Positions 1 to 7,788 of a stretch of 24,435 bases of DNA are shown here, one piece after another. This DNA comes from Alphaproteobacteria bacterium. GTDB taxonomy: Bacteria; Pseudomonadota; Alphaproteobacteria; SP197. The stretch spans positions 1 to 24,435 of the forward strand of contig JAJEBJ010000182.1 of the NCBI GenBank assembly GCA_022822575.1, in the 5' to 3' direction. A program made the translations under genes and the position numbers. How positions within the stretch are numbered: position 1 is the stretch's first letter; every line of letters starts with the position of its first letter. The notes beneath the pieces were generated by a model. It was not told the origin of the DNA. It did not search any database and was given only the letters and a program-made list of their open reading frames with translations.

Positions 1-468
1 CTCGCGGGTCTCGATCAGGGCAAAGAGGCTGGTCTTGTCGTTGGCCGCCTGGAGCTTCGCCATGACGTCGCCGCCGGTGTAGTTGTCGTGTGCGATGCCC
101 AGGGCAACGCCCCGCACGCCGTCGGGCGTATACTTCATGAAGTCGAGAACGCGCCGGCACTCCGTGGCGCTCCCCATCATGGGTGGCACCAGGCCCTCGG
201 CCCCGGCATCAAGCGTCCGGGCGATATGCTCGTAGGTCTTCGCGGCCGGTCTCACGACGACAGGCACCCGGGCCGTCTCGAAATAGCGCAGCGCCGCGGC
301 AAGGGTCTCGAAACCCATGCCGGAATGTTCCATGTCGAGGAACACGAACTCGGCGCCGGCGTTCTTCACGATGTGGCCGATGCCGGGTGCGGCCGCAAAC
401 TCTCCGACGTAGTGTCCAAGGGTGAGCGTTCGCGTCGCCGCCAGGTCCTTCAGTGTCTTACGGCCCAT
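1..468 (-). CDS. HpcH/HpaI-family aldolase, 3' end outside window
   Basis: The visible part is 156 residues from an ATG at 468; the frame is open to the window edge, so the C-terminal part (about 100 residues in this family) is missing. The protein begins MGRKTLKDLA and carries the family signature FLDMEHSG, with Asp45, Glu47 and His48, followed by VVVRPA and AGAEGLVPPM. It ends in ALIETRE, where the metal-binding Glu region is expected. Known members are metal-dependent class II aldolases that cleave 2-keto-3-deoxy acids or 4-hydroxy-2-oxo acids to pyruvate plus an aldehyde. The exact substrate cannot be told from this fragment. It lies 51 nt downstream of the YbdK-like gene on the same strand, so the two may be co-transcribed. 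The Shine-Dalgarno match is weak. Confidence 0.85.
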   Translation of the reverse strand, partial: MGRKTLKDLAATRTLTLGHYVGEFAAAPGIGHIVKNAGAEFVFLDMEHSGMGFETLAAALRYFETARVPVVVRPAAKTYEHIARTLDAGAEGLVPPMMGSATECRRVLDFMKYTPDGVRGVALGIAHDNYTGGDVMAKLQAANDKTSLFALIETRE

Positions 469-519
469 GATCCGTCCCCGGTTCCTGCAACCCTATTTCA
501 CATCATGGCCGAACCGGCA

Positions 520-1683
520 TCAACACGTTCCCGATGATTCCGTCAATCCGGTTCCCTCCCGGGTCTCCCGGATGACATGATCGACAACCTCCCGGAAGGC
601 CTCCATGCCAGCCATTCCCTCCAGCTGGCACAGACGCCAGAGGTCGACCTGGCGGTCGGCGCTGTTGCCGTAGTCGATGATGGCCGTGGCCCGGCGGACC
701 TCGTTCTCGCAGCCGAGCGCGCGGGCATCATCGGCGATATCGTCGATGAGAGCCCGGGTCGCGTCGGCGATGTCCAGCCGGCCATGGGCTGCCTCGATGT
801 TGCCGAGGAAAGCCAGTACGCCATAGCGTTGCGCGATCCAGCGATTCTCGGAGATGATCTCGGTCAGCGGTTCGTCGGGAAGCGTGCCTTCGCGGGACTG
901 CCGCAGCAGCCGGCGCACCAGGGACGCATAGAGCGCGGCGATGGTGACGGCATCCTCGATTCGCGTGCACACATCGCAGATGCGCATCTCGATGGTCGGA
1001 TAGGAATGGGAGGGGCGGATGTCCCACCACAGTTCGCTGCCATCATTGATGAAGCCCATTTTGCGGTATTCGTCGAGGAGGTTTTCGTAGTCCTTGTCCG
1101 ACCACAACGGCGCCGGAATGCCGACGCGCGGCAGGCCGCTGAAGATAGCGAGGCGCCAGGACCGGAATCCCGTCTCGTGGCCATCGCTGAAGGGTGAGGA
1201 GGCGGACAGGGCATGAAAGACCGGCAGATGGCGCCGCATCGCCGTCATCACGCGAATGCGCTCATCGGCATCACCAAATCCGGCGTGGATGTGCATGCCG
1301 CCGATCAGAAGGCGGTTGAGCAGCCCCTGGAGCATGGCGGAAAACGACCTGTAGCGCTCCTTCGGCGTCACGTCCATGCGCGACCAAGCGGCGAAGGGAT
1401 GGGTGGACGAGGCCATGATCGCCGCCCCGTACCGTTCGGCTGTCTCGATGACCACGCGGCGCGTTTCCTTCAGTGCCTCGCGCAGTTCCGCCACGGATCC
1501 GCAGACCTTCGTGTTGGTCTCGATCTGCGTGCGCAGGGCCTCGCGCACCACGCGGTGCGGCCCCGCCGCCTCCTCGCAGGCCGCGAAGATGGCCGGATCG
1601 GGGTCGGCGAGCACGTCCCGAGATCCGGGATCGACGAGAAAGAACTCTTCCTCGATTCCAAGAGTGATGCCGGAATCGGTCAT
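520..1683 (-). CDS. YbdK-type carboxylate-amine ligase (GCS2 family)
   Basis: This 387-residue protein starts MTDSGITLGIEEEFFLVDP. The GIEEEFFLVD block (residues 9-18) is the hallmark of the glutamate-cysteine ligase 2 / YbdK family, an ATP-grasp-unrelated ligase fold. Other family-like blocks are THPFAAW, GGMHIHAGF and the WWDIRPSHSYPTIEMRICD stretch that lines the active site. Family members join a carboxylate to an amine using ATP. Some have weak glutamate-cysteine ligase activity, but the true substrate of most is unknown. The length matches YbdK-like proteins of roughly 370-390 residues. The ATG at 1683 is the family-typical start. It is divergent from the nitronate monooxygenase gene, with 198 nt between the two starts; no convincing sigma-70 promoter was seen there. 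Confidence 0.88.
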   Translation of the reverse strand: MTDSGITLGIEEEFFLVDPGSRDVLADPDPAIFAACEEAAGPHRVVREALRTQIETNTKVCGSVAELREALKETRRVVIETAERYGAAIMASSTHPFAAWSRMDVTPKERYRSFSAMLQGLLNRLLIGGMHIHAGFGDADERIRVMTAMRRHLPVFHALSASSPFSDGHETGFRSWRLAIFSGLPRVGIPAPLWSDKDYENLLDEYRKMGFINDGSELWWDIRPSHSYPTIEMRICDVCTRIEDAVTIAALYASLVRRLLRQSREGTLPDEPLTEIISENRWIAQRYGVLAFLGNIEAAHGRLDIADATRALIDDIADDARALGCENEVRRATAIIDYGNSADRQVDLWRLCQLEGMAGMEAFREVVDHVIRETREGTGLTESSGTC

Positions 1684-1881
1684 GCGTCAGGGCCCCTTTG
1701 CGTTACCGGGTCATCATGACAACGCGGGCCAGCGGATGACAACTCCGGTGTCCTGCGATCAGATTGACTCCCCATGTCCGGACGTTGCCTTGCGTCAGGG
1801 CGCCGAACCGGCCGACTTGATAGGTCTCCGGCCCTGTTCGATCCTGACAGGACGAGATCACGTGTGCAGCCCGGAGTTGAC

Positions 1882-2880
1882 ATGCCGAACCTCATGACCC
1901 CGCTCTGTCGGACGCTGGGCCTCACCGCGCCCATCCTGCAGGCTCCGGTCTCGGCGACGCCGGATCTCGCCATCGCTGTATCCGAAGCAGGCGGGCTCGG
2001 CATCATTCCCATCACCTGGACCAGGACGGACGTGCTGGGGAAAACGCTTGCCGCAATGCGATCCCGGACTGCGGCTCCGTTCGCTGCCAACATCGTGATT
2101 CCGCTGATGGAAGAGATGCAGCAGGCCAATCTCGATCTTGCGCTTGAGGCAGGTGTCCCCGTGATATCGACCTTCTACGGCGACCCGGCTCCGCTGATCG
2201 GACGCATTCACGACGCGGGTGCGCTTTCGATGCACACGGTCGGTTCAGCCGAAGAAGCCCGGTGCGTGGTTGACCGGGGAGTCGATATCGTTGTGGCCCA
2301 GGGGGTCGAGGCCGGTGGCCATGTCTGGGGGAGCGTGGCGACCATGGTCCTCGTGCCGAGCGTGGTCGATGCCGTGCCCGGAGTCCCGGTGGTCGCCGCC
2401 GGCGGCATCGCGGATGGGCGTGGTCTGTGTGCAGTCCTCGCGCTCGGTGCCCAGGCCGCCTGGGTCGGTACCCGCCTGTTGCTCGCCCGCGAGAGCGATG
2501 CCCATCCGGCCTATCGCGAACGGATTGCTGCCGCTCGTGCCACCGATACGGTGCTTTCCGAGGCCTTCGACGACGGATGGCCCGATGCGCCCCATCGTTG
2601 CCTTCTCAACGATACGCTCGAAGTGTGGCAGGAAGCCGGTGAACCTCCCCCCGGCTCACGGCCCGATGAAGGCGAAATTGTTGGCCGCGACGGCTCCGGA
2701 ACGGAGATCCGGCGCTACAGCATCGAGCCCCCGACTGTCGACACGACCGGCACGGTCACGTCGATGGCTCTCTATGCCGGACAGAGCGCCGGCCTGACGC
2801 GCGGCGAAGCAACGGCCGCGGACATTGTGAACGGCATGGTCTCGGAAGCCGCGTCGGTCCTTGCCCGGATCGCGCGATGA
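1882..2880 (+). CDS. nitronate monooxygenase (2-nitropropane dioxygenase family)
   Basis: A 332-residue FMN-dependent TIM-barrel enzyme. The frame is open further upstream (from 1774), but the start at 1882 is preferred. A GGAG at 1873-1876 lies 5 nt before it, and the family N-terminus begins here (MPNLMTPLCRTLGLTAPILQ). Family marks are PILQAPV near residue 20, QGVEAGGHVWG (His147, at the position of the catalytic base), VPVVAAGGIADGRG (169-181, phosphate binding) and GAQAAWVGTRLL (189-200). Known members oxidise alkyl nitronates such as propionate-3-nitronate, and many homologues have no confirmed substrate. The gene sits upstream of a class I/II aminotransferase on the same strand, after a 302-nt gap. 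Confidence 0.87.
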   Translation: MPNLMTPLCRTLGLTAPILQAPVSATPDLAIAVSEAGGLGIIPITWTRTDVLGKTLAAMRSRTAAPFAANIVIPLMEEMQQANLDLALEAGVPVISTFYGDPAPLIGRIHDAGALSMHTVGSAEEARCVVDRGVDIVVAQGVEAGGHVWGSVATMVLVPSVVDAVPGVPVVAAGGIADGRGLCAVLALGAQAAWVGTRLLLARESDAHPAYRERIAAARATDTVLSEAFDDGWPDAPHRCLLNDTLEVWQEAGEPPPGSRPDEGEIVGRDGSGTEIRRYSIEPPTVDTTGTVTSMALYAGQSAGLTRGEATAADIVNGMVSEAASVLARIAR

Positions 2881-3182
2881 GCCTTCCTCCTTGCAGGGCC
2901 GGAAAGCGGCGGACACCGGTGACGGCTTCAGCAGCAGAGCCCGTCCACCGTGAACATGATCGTGCCGATCCTGTCCGTGCCCTGGACCGGAGCGGTTTCG
3001 ATCATGTGAAGGGCAACGGCAGAGGACCTGGCGGAACGGGCGTAACGGCAACAGCCTGCGGTCACGTCGCCCATAGCGTGGCCGGCGCCCGCGCTGTCGA
3101 CCCGTTCCCTGATGTCGTGTATCCGGCTTGACGGGAGGTGGGTCCGGCGGATCATGGAAGGGTGCCACGGGGAGTGCGGGTG
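2881..3182 (+). other. intergenic stretch, no confident gene
   Basis: About 300 nt between the monooxygenase stop and the aminotransferase start. On the plus strand a frame overlaps the monooxygenase stop (ATGA at 2877-2880) and runs 84 codons, but its product looks like a random reading. On the minus strand a frame from an ATG at 3155 to a TGA at 2928 (75 codons, ending MFTVDGLCC) has strong G/C at third positions. It lacks a ribosome-binding site and I recognise no family. I do not call either as a gene. Confidence 0.3.
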
Positions 3183-4349
3183 ATGTACCAGACGAACAGC
3201 AGGGTCGATATCGTCCAGGCGCCGCCTATCCCGGAGGCCTGGACGTGGGTCGAGGGCATCGAGATGGCGGAGCCTCTCATCGACGTCTGCCAGGCGGTCC
3301 CCGCATCTCCTCCGCCCGACGAGCTTCTCGCCCACGTGGCCGCGCGCGCACGCGACGGGTCGACGGCACGCTACACCGACATCTTCGGCATGCCGGCCCT
3401 GAGGGAAGCCCTGGCGGGCGACGTCAATGCTCTCTATGGCGGTGACGTCGGTGCGGGAGACGTCATGATCACCGCCGGTTGCAACCAGGCGTTCTTCAAC
3501 ACCATGCTGGCCCTGGCGGGAGAGGGGGACCAGGTCATCCTTCCGGTGCCCTGGTACTTCAATCACGAGATGACGGCCCGCATGCTGGGGATCTCCGTGG
3601 TGCCTCTCGGCTTTCGCCCGGACCGCCAGGGCGTGCCGGACCCCGACGATGCCCGCCGCCTGGTCAGCGGGAGAACGAGAGCCATCGTTCTTGTGTCGCC
3701 GAACAATCCGACGGGCGCCGTCTATCCGCCCGAGGTCATCCACGGCTTTCTCGATGTGGCAAGGCAGGCGGGATGTGCGCTCGTCATCGATGAGACCTAC
3801 CGCGACTTCCTCTCTCCGGGTGCCCGCCCGCACGATCTCTTCACGGACGGACAGTGGCGCGACACCCTGGTGCACCTCTACAGCTTCTCGAAGGTCTACT
3901 GCCTGACCGGCTATCGCGTCGGTGCGGCGGTGGCTGGTGGCCGGTTGCAGGGCGCTCTCGAGAAAGTGTGCGACTGCGTGCAGATCTCGCCGCCCCATCT
4001 CGGCCAGGAAGCGGCGCTCTATGGTCTCGGCCATCTCGATTCCTGGCGGCGCCACAACGCCGGGATCATGGGTGAACGGGCCGAGGCGCTTGCACGCGCC
4101 TTTACCCGCAACGACCTCGCCTGGGAACTGGTGAGCGCCGGCGCCTACTTCGCCTATGTCCGTCATCCGTTTCGGGGCACGGCTGCGGTCGACGTGGCCC
4201 GCACCCTGGCAGTGGAAGACGGCCTCCTGACCTTGCCCGGCAGCTGGTTCGGTCCGGACCAGGAGGATTACATCCGTCTCGCCTTTGCCAACCTGGAAGC
4301 AGACGCGATGCCTGTCATCGCGGGGCGACTGGCGCGGTCCGGCTCCTGA
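3183..4349 (+). CDS. class I/II pyridoxal-phosphate aminotransferase
   Basis: A 388-residue fold-type I aminotransferase. The frame could start at a GTG (3138), but that codon has its GGGAGG directly against it. The ATG at 3183 has GGAG (3171-3174) at a good distance, so it is preferred. Landmarks are ITAGCNQAF (96-104), PVPWYFNH (121-128, aromatic ring stacking on the cofactor), SPNNPTG (172-178, Asn175), VIDETYRDF (Asp203 to the pyridine nitrogen, Tyr206), YSFSKVYCLTGYRVG (Lys237 Schiff-base lysine, Arg245 phosphate) and DYIRLAFAN near the C-terminus (substrate-carboxylate Arg). It resembles aspartate/aromatic-type aminotransferases; the amino donor and acceptor cannot be fixed. It converges on ccr with 19 nt between the stops. 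Confidence 0.9.
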   Translation: MYQTNSRVDIVQAPPIPEAWTWVEGIEMAEPLIDVCQAVPASPPPDELLAHVAARARDGSTARYTDIFGMPALREALAGDVNALYGGDVGAGDVMITAGCNQAFFNTMLALAGEGDQVILPVPWYFNHEMTARMLGISVVPLGFRPDRQGVPDPDDARRLVSGRTRAIVLVSPNNPTGAVYPPEVIHGFLDVARQAGCALVIDETYRDFLSPGARPHDLFTDGQWRDTLVHLYSFSKVYCLTGYRVGAAVAGGRLQGALEKVCDCVQISPPHLGQEAALYGLGHLDSWRRHNAGIMGERAEALARAFTRNDLAWELVSAGAYFAYVRHPFRGTAAVDVARTLAVEDGLLTLPGSWFGPDQEDYIRLAFANLEADAMPVIAGRLARSGS

Positions 4350-4368
4350 TCTCGAAGGCCGGCGACGA

Positions 4369-5604
4369 TCAGGCGGAACGTCCCATGCCCGGTTCGGTCG
4401 CGTTCACGAGACAGGCCATGTTGCCGGACGCATGGGCGTTGTCATGCATCAGCTGGTGCGCATGGCCGATCTCGTCGAAGGTGAAGGTCTGCGAAAGACA
4501 GGGATCGATCCTGCGATCAATCATCAGCTGGTTGACCGCTGCTGCCTGCTCGTCGTTCGAAAGATGGCTCCCCTGGAGGCGCTTCTGGCGCATCCAGTGG
4601 TAGCGCAGGTCCATGGTGATGTTGTAGCCGGTGGTTCCGGCGCAGATGACCACCATGCCTCCGGTGGCGACCACGAATCCGCTGGTCGGCAGGGTCGATT
4701 CGCCCGGGTGTTCGAAGACGATCCGCGGGCTGACCCGCTCGCCCACGGCCTCCCAGATGGCCTTGCCGAAGGCGCGGGCTCCCTTGACCCAGGCGCCGTA
4801 CTCCGGGCTCGACGTGTCCGGCATCGGCCCCCAGTGATCGAAGTCCTTGCGGTTGATGACGCCAACGGCGCCGTTGTCGAGGCAGAACTGGCGCTTGCTG
4901 TCATCGGAGACGACGGCAACGGCGCGTCCGCCCATGGCCTGGGTGATCTGCATGGCATAGGACCCAAGGCCGCCGGCGGCGCCCCAGACGAGAACCACGT
5001 CGCCTTCCTCCACAATGTTGGGAGACCAGCCCATCAGCATGCGATAGGCGGTGGAGGCGCACAGCAGGTAACAGCCCGCTTCCTCCCACGAGAGGTGCTT
5101 CGGCTTGGGCTGGCACTGGTGGGCCTGGGCCTTGGCGAACTGGCAATAGCTGCCGTAGTTGGTCTGATAACCCCAGATGCGCGTGGTTTCGGCCAGCATG
5201 GGATCGCGGCCTGACAGCACCCACGGGTCGTCAGCCGGCCACCAGCCCGAGTGAACCACGACCTCGTCACCCGGTTTGACGTTGGTGACGGCGGGACCCA
5301 CCTTCCAGACGATACCGGAACAGTCCGAACCGCCGGCATGGAAATCTTCCGGCTCGCCCTGTTTCTGGCGCACGGCGATGACGTCGATGGGATAGCCGAG
5401 TGCCGCCCAGACGTTGTTGTAGTTGATGCCGGTCGCCATGTTGTAGACGAGAACCTCGTCTTCAGCGATCTCGGGAACATCGATGATCTCCCTCTGCCAG
5501 GCGTCCCGCGGTGCGCCGAACCGGTCCTGGCGCACGCAAAAGACGTGCATGCGATCCGGAACCTCTCCGAGGGGGGGCTTCTCGCCCAGCGCACAGATGT
5601 CCAT
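4369..5604 (-). CDS. ccr: crotonyl-CoA carboxylase/reductase (Ccr family)
   Basis: A 411-residue zinc-free medium-chain dehydrogenase/reductase. The frame is open to 5658, but the ATG at 5604 (MDICALGEKPPLGEVP) is the family start and has GGGAG upstream. Blocks highly characteristic of Ccr are NYNNVWAALGYP (61-72), FHAGGSDCSGIVW, RIWGYQTNYGSY (142-153), LSWEEAGCYLLCASTAYRML (171-190), VWGAAGGLGSYAMQ (206-219, NADPH binding), INRKDFDHWG, IVFEHPGE (295-302), VVICAGTTGYN and RLQGSHLSN (342-350). Ccr reductively carboxylates crotonyl-CoA with CO2 and NADPH to ethylmalonyl-CoA, the key step of the ethylmalonyl-CoA pathway for acetate and C1 assimilation; relatives supply polyketide extender units. 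The other pathway genes are not in the window. A transposon-like element now begins 80 nt upstream of its start. Confidence 0.9.
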   Translation of the reverse strand: MDICALGEKPPLGEVPDRMHVFCVRQDRFGAPRDAWQREIIDVPEIAEDEVLVYNMATGINYNNVWAALGYPIDVIAVRQKQGEPEDFHAGGSDCSGIVWKVGPAVTNVKPGDEVVVHSGWWPADDPWVLSGRDPMLAETTRIWGYQTNYGSYCQFAKAQAHQCQPKPKHLSWEEAGCYLLCASTAYRMLMGWSPNIVEEGDVVLVWGAAGGLGSYAMQITQAMGGRAVAVVSDDSKRQFCLDNGAVGVINRKDFDHWGPMPDTSSPEYGAWVKGARAFGKAIWEAVGERVSPRIVFEHPGESTLPTSGFVVATGGMVVICAGTTGYNITMDLRYHWMRQKRLQGSHLSNDEQAAAVNQLMIDRRIDPCLSQTFTFDEIGHAHQLMHDNAHASGNMACLVNATEPGMGRSA

Positions 5605-5676
5605 GAGTCCTGCTCCCGTTCCTTGACCTGGCGGGAGGTCTTGTCCAATGCCTTGCAACGGGCGTCAAGTCCCCCC

Positions 5677-5684
5677 GTCCGTCC
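5677..5684. repeat. left copy of putative 8-bp target-site duplication
   Basis: GTCCGTCC directly outside the left inverted repeat. The right copy, GTCCGTCT at 10489-10496, matches at 7 of 8 positions. An 8-bp duplication is usual for several insertion-sequence families whose ends start with GG. The motif partly repeats itself here (CCGTCCGTCC), so the exact boundary could shift by a base or two. Confidence 0.65.
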
Positions 5685-5706
5685 GGTAATGTCTCACTTT
5701 GATTTT
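5685..5706 (+). repeat. left terminal inverted repeat of the element
   Basis: It begins GGTAATGTCTCACTTTGA and runs 22 nt. The right end, read on the minus strand from 10488, begins GGTATTGTCTCAGTTTGA. Only positions 5, 13 and 19 differ over the 22 nt, and similarity stops abruptly further inward. Confidence 0.75.
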
Positions 5707-5723
5707 CAAGCGGGGCAATGCGG

Positions 5724-6059
5724 CTACCACCTGGAGCAGTGGGCCATCAAGGCATCCAGAATGTCGATAACATCATCGGCGTCCAATCGACGAGAGCCGT
5801 CTTGGTACAGGTGCGTGACCAAGGTGCGATAGGCGTAGATGCTGGCCTCGTTCACGAGGTTCCTGGTGATGTTCCCCTCTGCGGTCATGCAAGAGCGGTA
5901 GTGCAAGCCTGCTCCCGCACAAACCTCCTGCCCGTGCCGGTCGCTTGGGAGCGCCAGCACAATTGCGACACTCGCTGCAGCGACAGTCCCGAAACAGTTG
6001 GAATGTCGCCGTGAACGAGTCAGCAGAAACTGAGACGGTGGACGAGCTGAAGGCCACAA
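5724..6059 (-). CDS. small hypothetical protein, possibly exported
   Basis: The frame gives up to 111 residues with a TTG start at 6059. That version has an Arg-containing N-region followed by a hydrophobic stretch (GTVAAASVAIVLALP, about residues 24-38), like a signal peptide. Two shorter starts are possible: TTG at 5906 with GGGAG 5 nt upstream, and ATG at 5888. The C-terminal part (ITRNLVNEASIYAYRTLVTH, then LDADDVIDILDALMAHCSRW) has natural protein composition, looks helical and contains several cysteines. I recognise no family. It lies just inside the left end of the element and reads out towards it. The start is uncertain, and no function is proposed. Confidence 0.4.
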   Translation of the reverse strand: MWPSARPPSQFLLTRSRRHSNCFGTVAAASVAIVLALPSDRHGQEVCAGAGLHYRSCMTAEGNITRNLVNEASIYAYRTLVTHLYQDGSRRLDADDVIDILDALMAHCSRW

Positions 6060-6371
6060 TCCTCACACTCGTCACGCGCACCATCCCCATGACAGGGCCT
6101 TGGTGGTTGATCCGAGTCGGAATGACATTGATCCGGAAACAGGCACCGACAATAGTCGAGCGGCCTGGGGATGGAGGATGATCGGCATGGCACCCGCACC
6201 CGGATTGCTTCAGTCGATATATGGAGTCAATCCCATGACGCGACCCGCCGTCGTCGCGCGCCTCCTGTCCGGTGCGTTCCTGAAGCCAGCGCCTTATTTG
6301 CGATTCTTCCACCATGCGAAAATATGGCCGGCGCTGTTTTCATTCTCGCAAACAAGGAGCGTCGCGCCGCA
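6060..6371. other. intergenic stretch upstream of the Fic gene, unresolved ORFs
   Basis: About 310 nt of somewhat lower GC. A plus-strand frame from GTG 6011 to the stop at 6181 (56 residues, containing VDELKATILTLVTRTIPMTG) and a minus-strand frame across the same bases both look protein-like, and neither has a good ribosome-binding site. A possible promoter for the Fic gene is TTGCGA at 6298-6303, a 17-nt spacer and AATATG. That is weak evidence. Confidence 0.25.
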
Positions 6372-7541
6372 ATGGCCTCCGATCCCGGTCGCCGGCCGCC
6401 CGGCCACGACGTGCAAGGTCCAGGCGGCTACACCGCCTTCGTGCCGGCCCCGCTGGCTCCACCGATCGCATGGGACGCAGAACTCGTCGTTGCGCTCTCC
6501 GGGGCGGACCGCGCGATCGGCCGGCTCGCGGGCGAAGGCTGGCGCTGTCCCAATCCGCATCTCTTCATCAGCCCATTCCTTCGCCGGGAAGCGGTGCTGT
6601 CAAGCCGGATCGAAGGCACCCGAACAACCCTCGAGGAACTGCTCGCGGCCGAGGCGGGCGCGGCCGTCGGGCCAGCCTCCGGTGATCTCGAGGAGGTCGT
6701 CAACTACGTTGAGGCCCTGGAGTACGGATTGGGACGGCTGGATACGCTGCCGCTGTCCTTGCGTCTCATCCGGGAGGTCCATGAACGGCTCATGCGCGGC
6801 GTGCGCGGCGACACGGCGACGCCCGGTGAGTTCCGGTGCAGTCAGAACTGGATCGGACCGGCCGGCTGTAGCTTGAGCGAAGCGAGCTATGTGCCGCCTC
6901 CTGCCTGCGAACTCATGGCATGCCTCGACGCCCTGGAGCGATTTCTTCATGACGACACCCTGCCGCCGCTGATTCACGTCGGACTCACACACGCACAGTT
7001 CGAGGCCATCCACCCGTTTCTCGACGGCAACGGCCGTGTGCGCCGCCTTCTCATCAGTCTTCTGCTGGTGCAGCGTGACGTGCTGCCGGCGCCGCTCCTC
7101 TATCTGAGCGCATACTTCGAGGAGACGCGCGAGGAGTACTACGCCCGTCTGCTCGCGGTGACGCAGGAAGGGGCGTGGGAGAAATGGCTCAGCTACTTCC
7201 TGCGCGGGGTCCGGCTTCAAGCCGACGACGCAATTGTTCGCATGGCGGAGATCGACGGCCTGTTCGAGGACTGGCGAAAACATCTGGCCGGCGTTCAGTC
7301 CGGGCGACCGGAGAGGGTGTTGCGCCTCTTTGTCGAAAACCCCTACTGGACCGTGGGCGGGATCGCAGACGAGCTGTCTGTGGCCTATACGACGGCTCGG
7401 CGCGCCATCGACCGCCTGGAAGCCGCTGGAATCGTCTCCCCGGTGGGGGAAGCCAGGCGCAACCGCGTCTATTGTGCCAGGCAAATGCTGGAGGTGCTGG
7501 TAGCTCCCCGCGCCTCGGGACGACCTGCCTCCCACAGTTGA
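6372..7541 (+). CDS. Fic-domain protein, class II self-inhibited, with C-terminal winged helix
   Basis: A 389-residue protein. The frame is open from 6171, but ATG 6372 follows AAGGAG (6354-6359, spacing 12) and gives a normal family N-terminus. An N-terminal Fic_N-like region contains the inhibitory motif SSRIEG (77-82, fitting [S/T]xxxE[G/N]), whose Glu81 normally blocks ATP. The core motif HPFLDGNGRVRR (214-225) has the catalytic His214, the acidic Asp218 and the Arg residues that bind the phosphates. A winged-helix-like segment (VGGIADELSVAYTTARRAID, about 328-347) closes the protein. Family members transfer AMP or another nucleotide from ATP-like donors onto a hydroxyl of a target protein. 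With its inhibitory helix in cis it needs no separate antitoxin, and none is seen. It is the main intact cargo of the element. Its target is unknown. Confidence 0.92.
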   Translation: MASDPGRRPPGHDVQGPGGYTAFVPAPLAPPIAWDAELVVALSGADRAIGRLAGEGWRCPNPHLFISPFLRREAVLSSRIEGTRTTLEELLAAEAGAAVGPASGDLEEVVNYVEALEYGLGRLDTLPLSLRLIREVHERLMRGVRGDTATPGEFRCSQNWIGPAGCSLSEASYVPPPACELMACLDALERFLHDDTLPPLIHVGLTHAQFEAIHPFLDGNGRVRRLLISLLLVQRDVLPAPLLYLSAYFEETREEYYARLLAVTQEGAWEKWLSYFLRGVRLQADDAIVRMAEIDGLFEDWRKHLAGVQSGRPERVLRLFVENPYWTVGGIADELSVAYTTARRAIDRLEAAGIVSPVGEARRNRVYCARQMLEVLVAPRASGRPASHS

Positions 7542-7568
7542 ACGGCTTCTCCCCCGGACGGATTAGAG

Positions 7569-7772
7569 TCAGAACGCAATCTGGCTGTCGCTCACCATGA
7601 TTCGCGTGTCGCCGTTTTCGCCACCCTCGACGCGGCGCGCCTCGATGAGGGTCATCGCGTCGGCGTGGTGCCCCTCGCGCAGGTCCAGCCTCGATGGCTT
7701 GATCTCGACAAGGCGGGCGACGTGATATCGGAAGGCGGCGACGTCTCTGCGGGGCCAGAGCGTGTCTTGCAT
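7569..7772 (-). CDS. 67-residue hypothetical protein
   Basis: It starts MQDTLWPRRDVAAFRYHVAR and ends VSDSQIAF. The codons show strong third-position G/C. The ORF fills the space between the Fic stop (7541) and the ankyrin-protein stop (7789) almost exactly, starting 16 nt after the latter on the same strand. A weak GAGGCGG lies about 11 nt upstream. A longer TTG-started form from 7814 would overlap the ankyrin gene and is less likely. No signal peptide, membrane segment or known family was recognised. It could be a co-transcribed partner of the ankyrin/MORN protein or a fragment of a larger gene. Confidence 0.45.
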   Translation of the reverse strand: MQDTLWPRRDVAAFRYHVARLVEIKPSRLDLREGHHADAMTLIEARRVEGGENGDTRIMVSDSQIAF

Positions 7773-7788
7773 GGTCAACGATTCCGCC

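Noticed and set aside
2928..4166. 412-codon minus-strand ORF
   Set aside because: It runs antisense to the class I/II aminotransferase, whose PLP motifs are all intact; the antisense product shows no family motif and is a high-GC shadow.
5675..5683. 9-bp direct repeat CCGTCCGTC (also at 10487-10495) as the target duplication
   Set aside because: Its right copy would take the outer two bases of the right inverted repeat; an 8-bp duplication starting directly outside GG fits both ends better, though the boundary could shift.
5724..7541. Fic plus the adjacent small ORF as a toxin-antitoxin pair
   Set aside because: The small ORF is on the opposite strand and shows no FicA/antitoxin motif; the Fic protein carries its own inhibitory motif (SSRIEG), so no separate antitoxin is needed.
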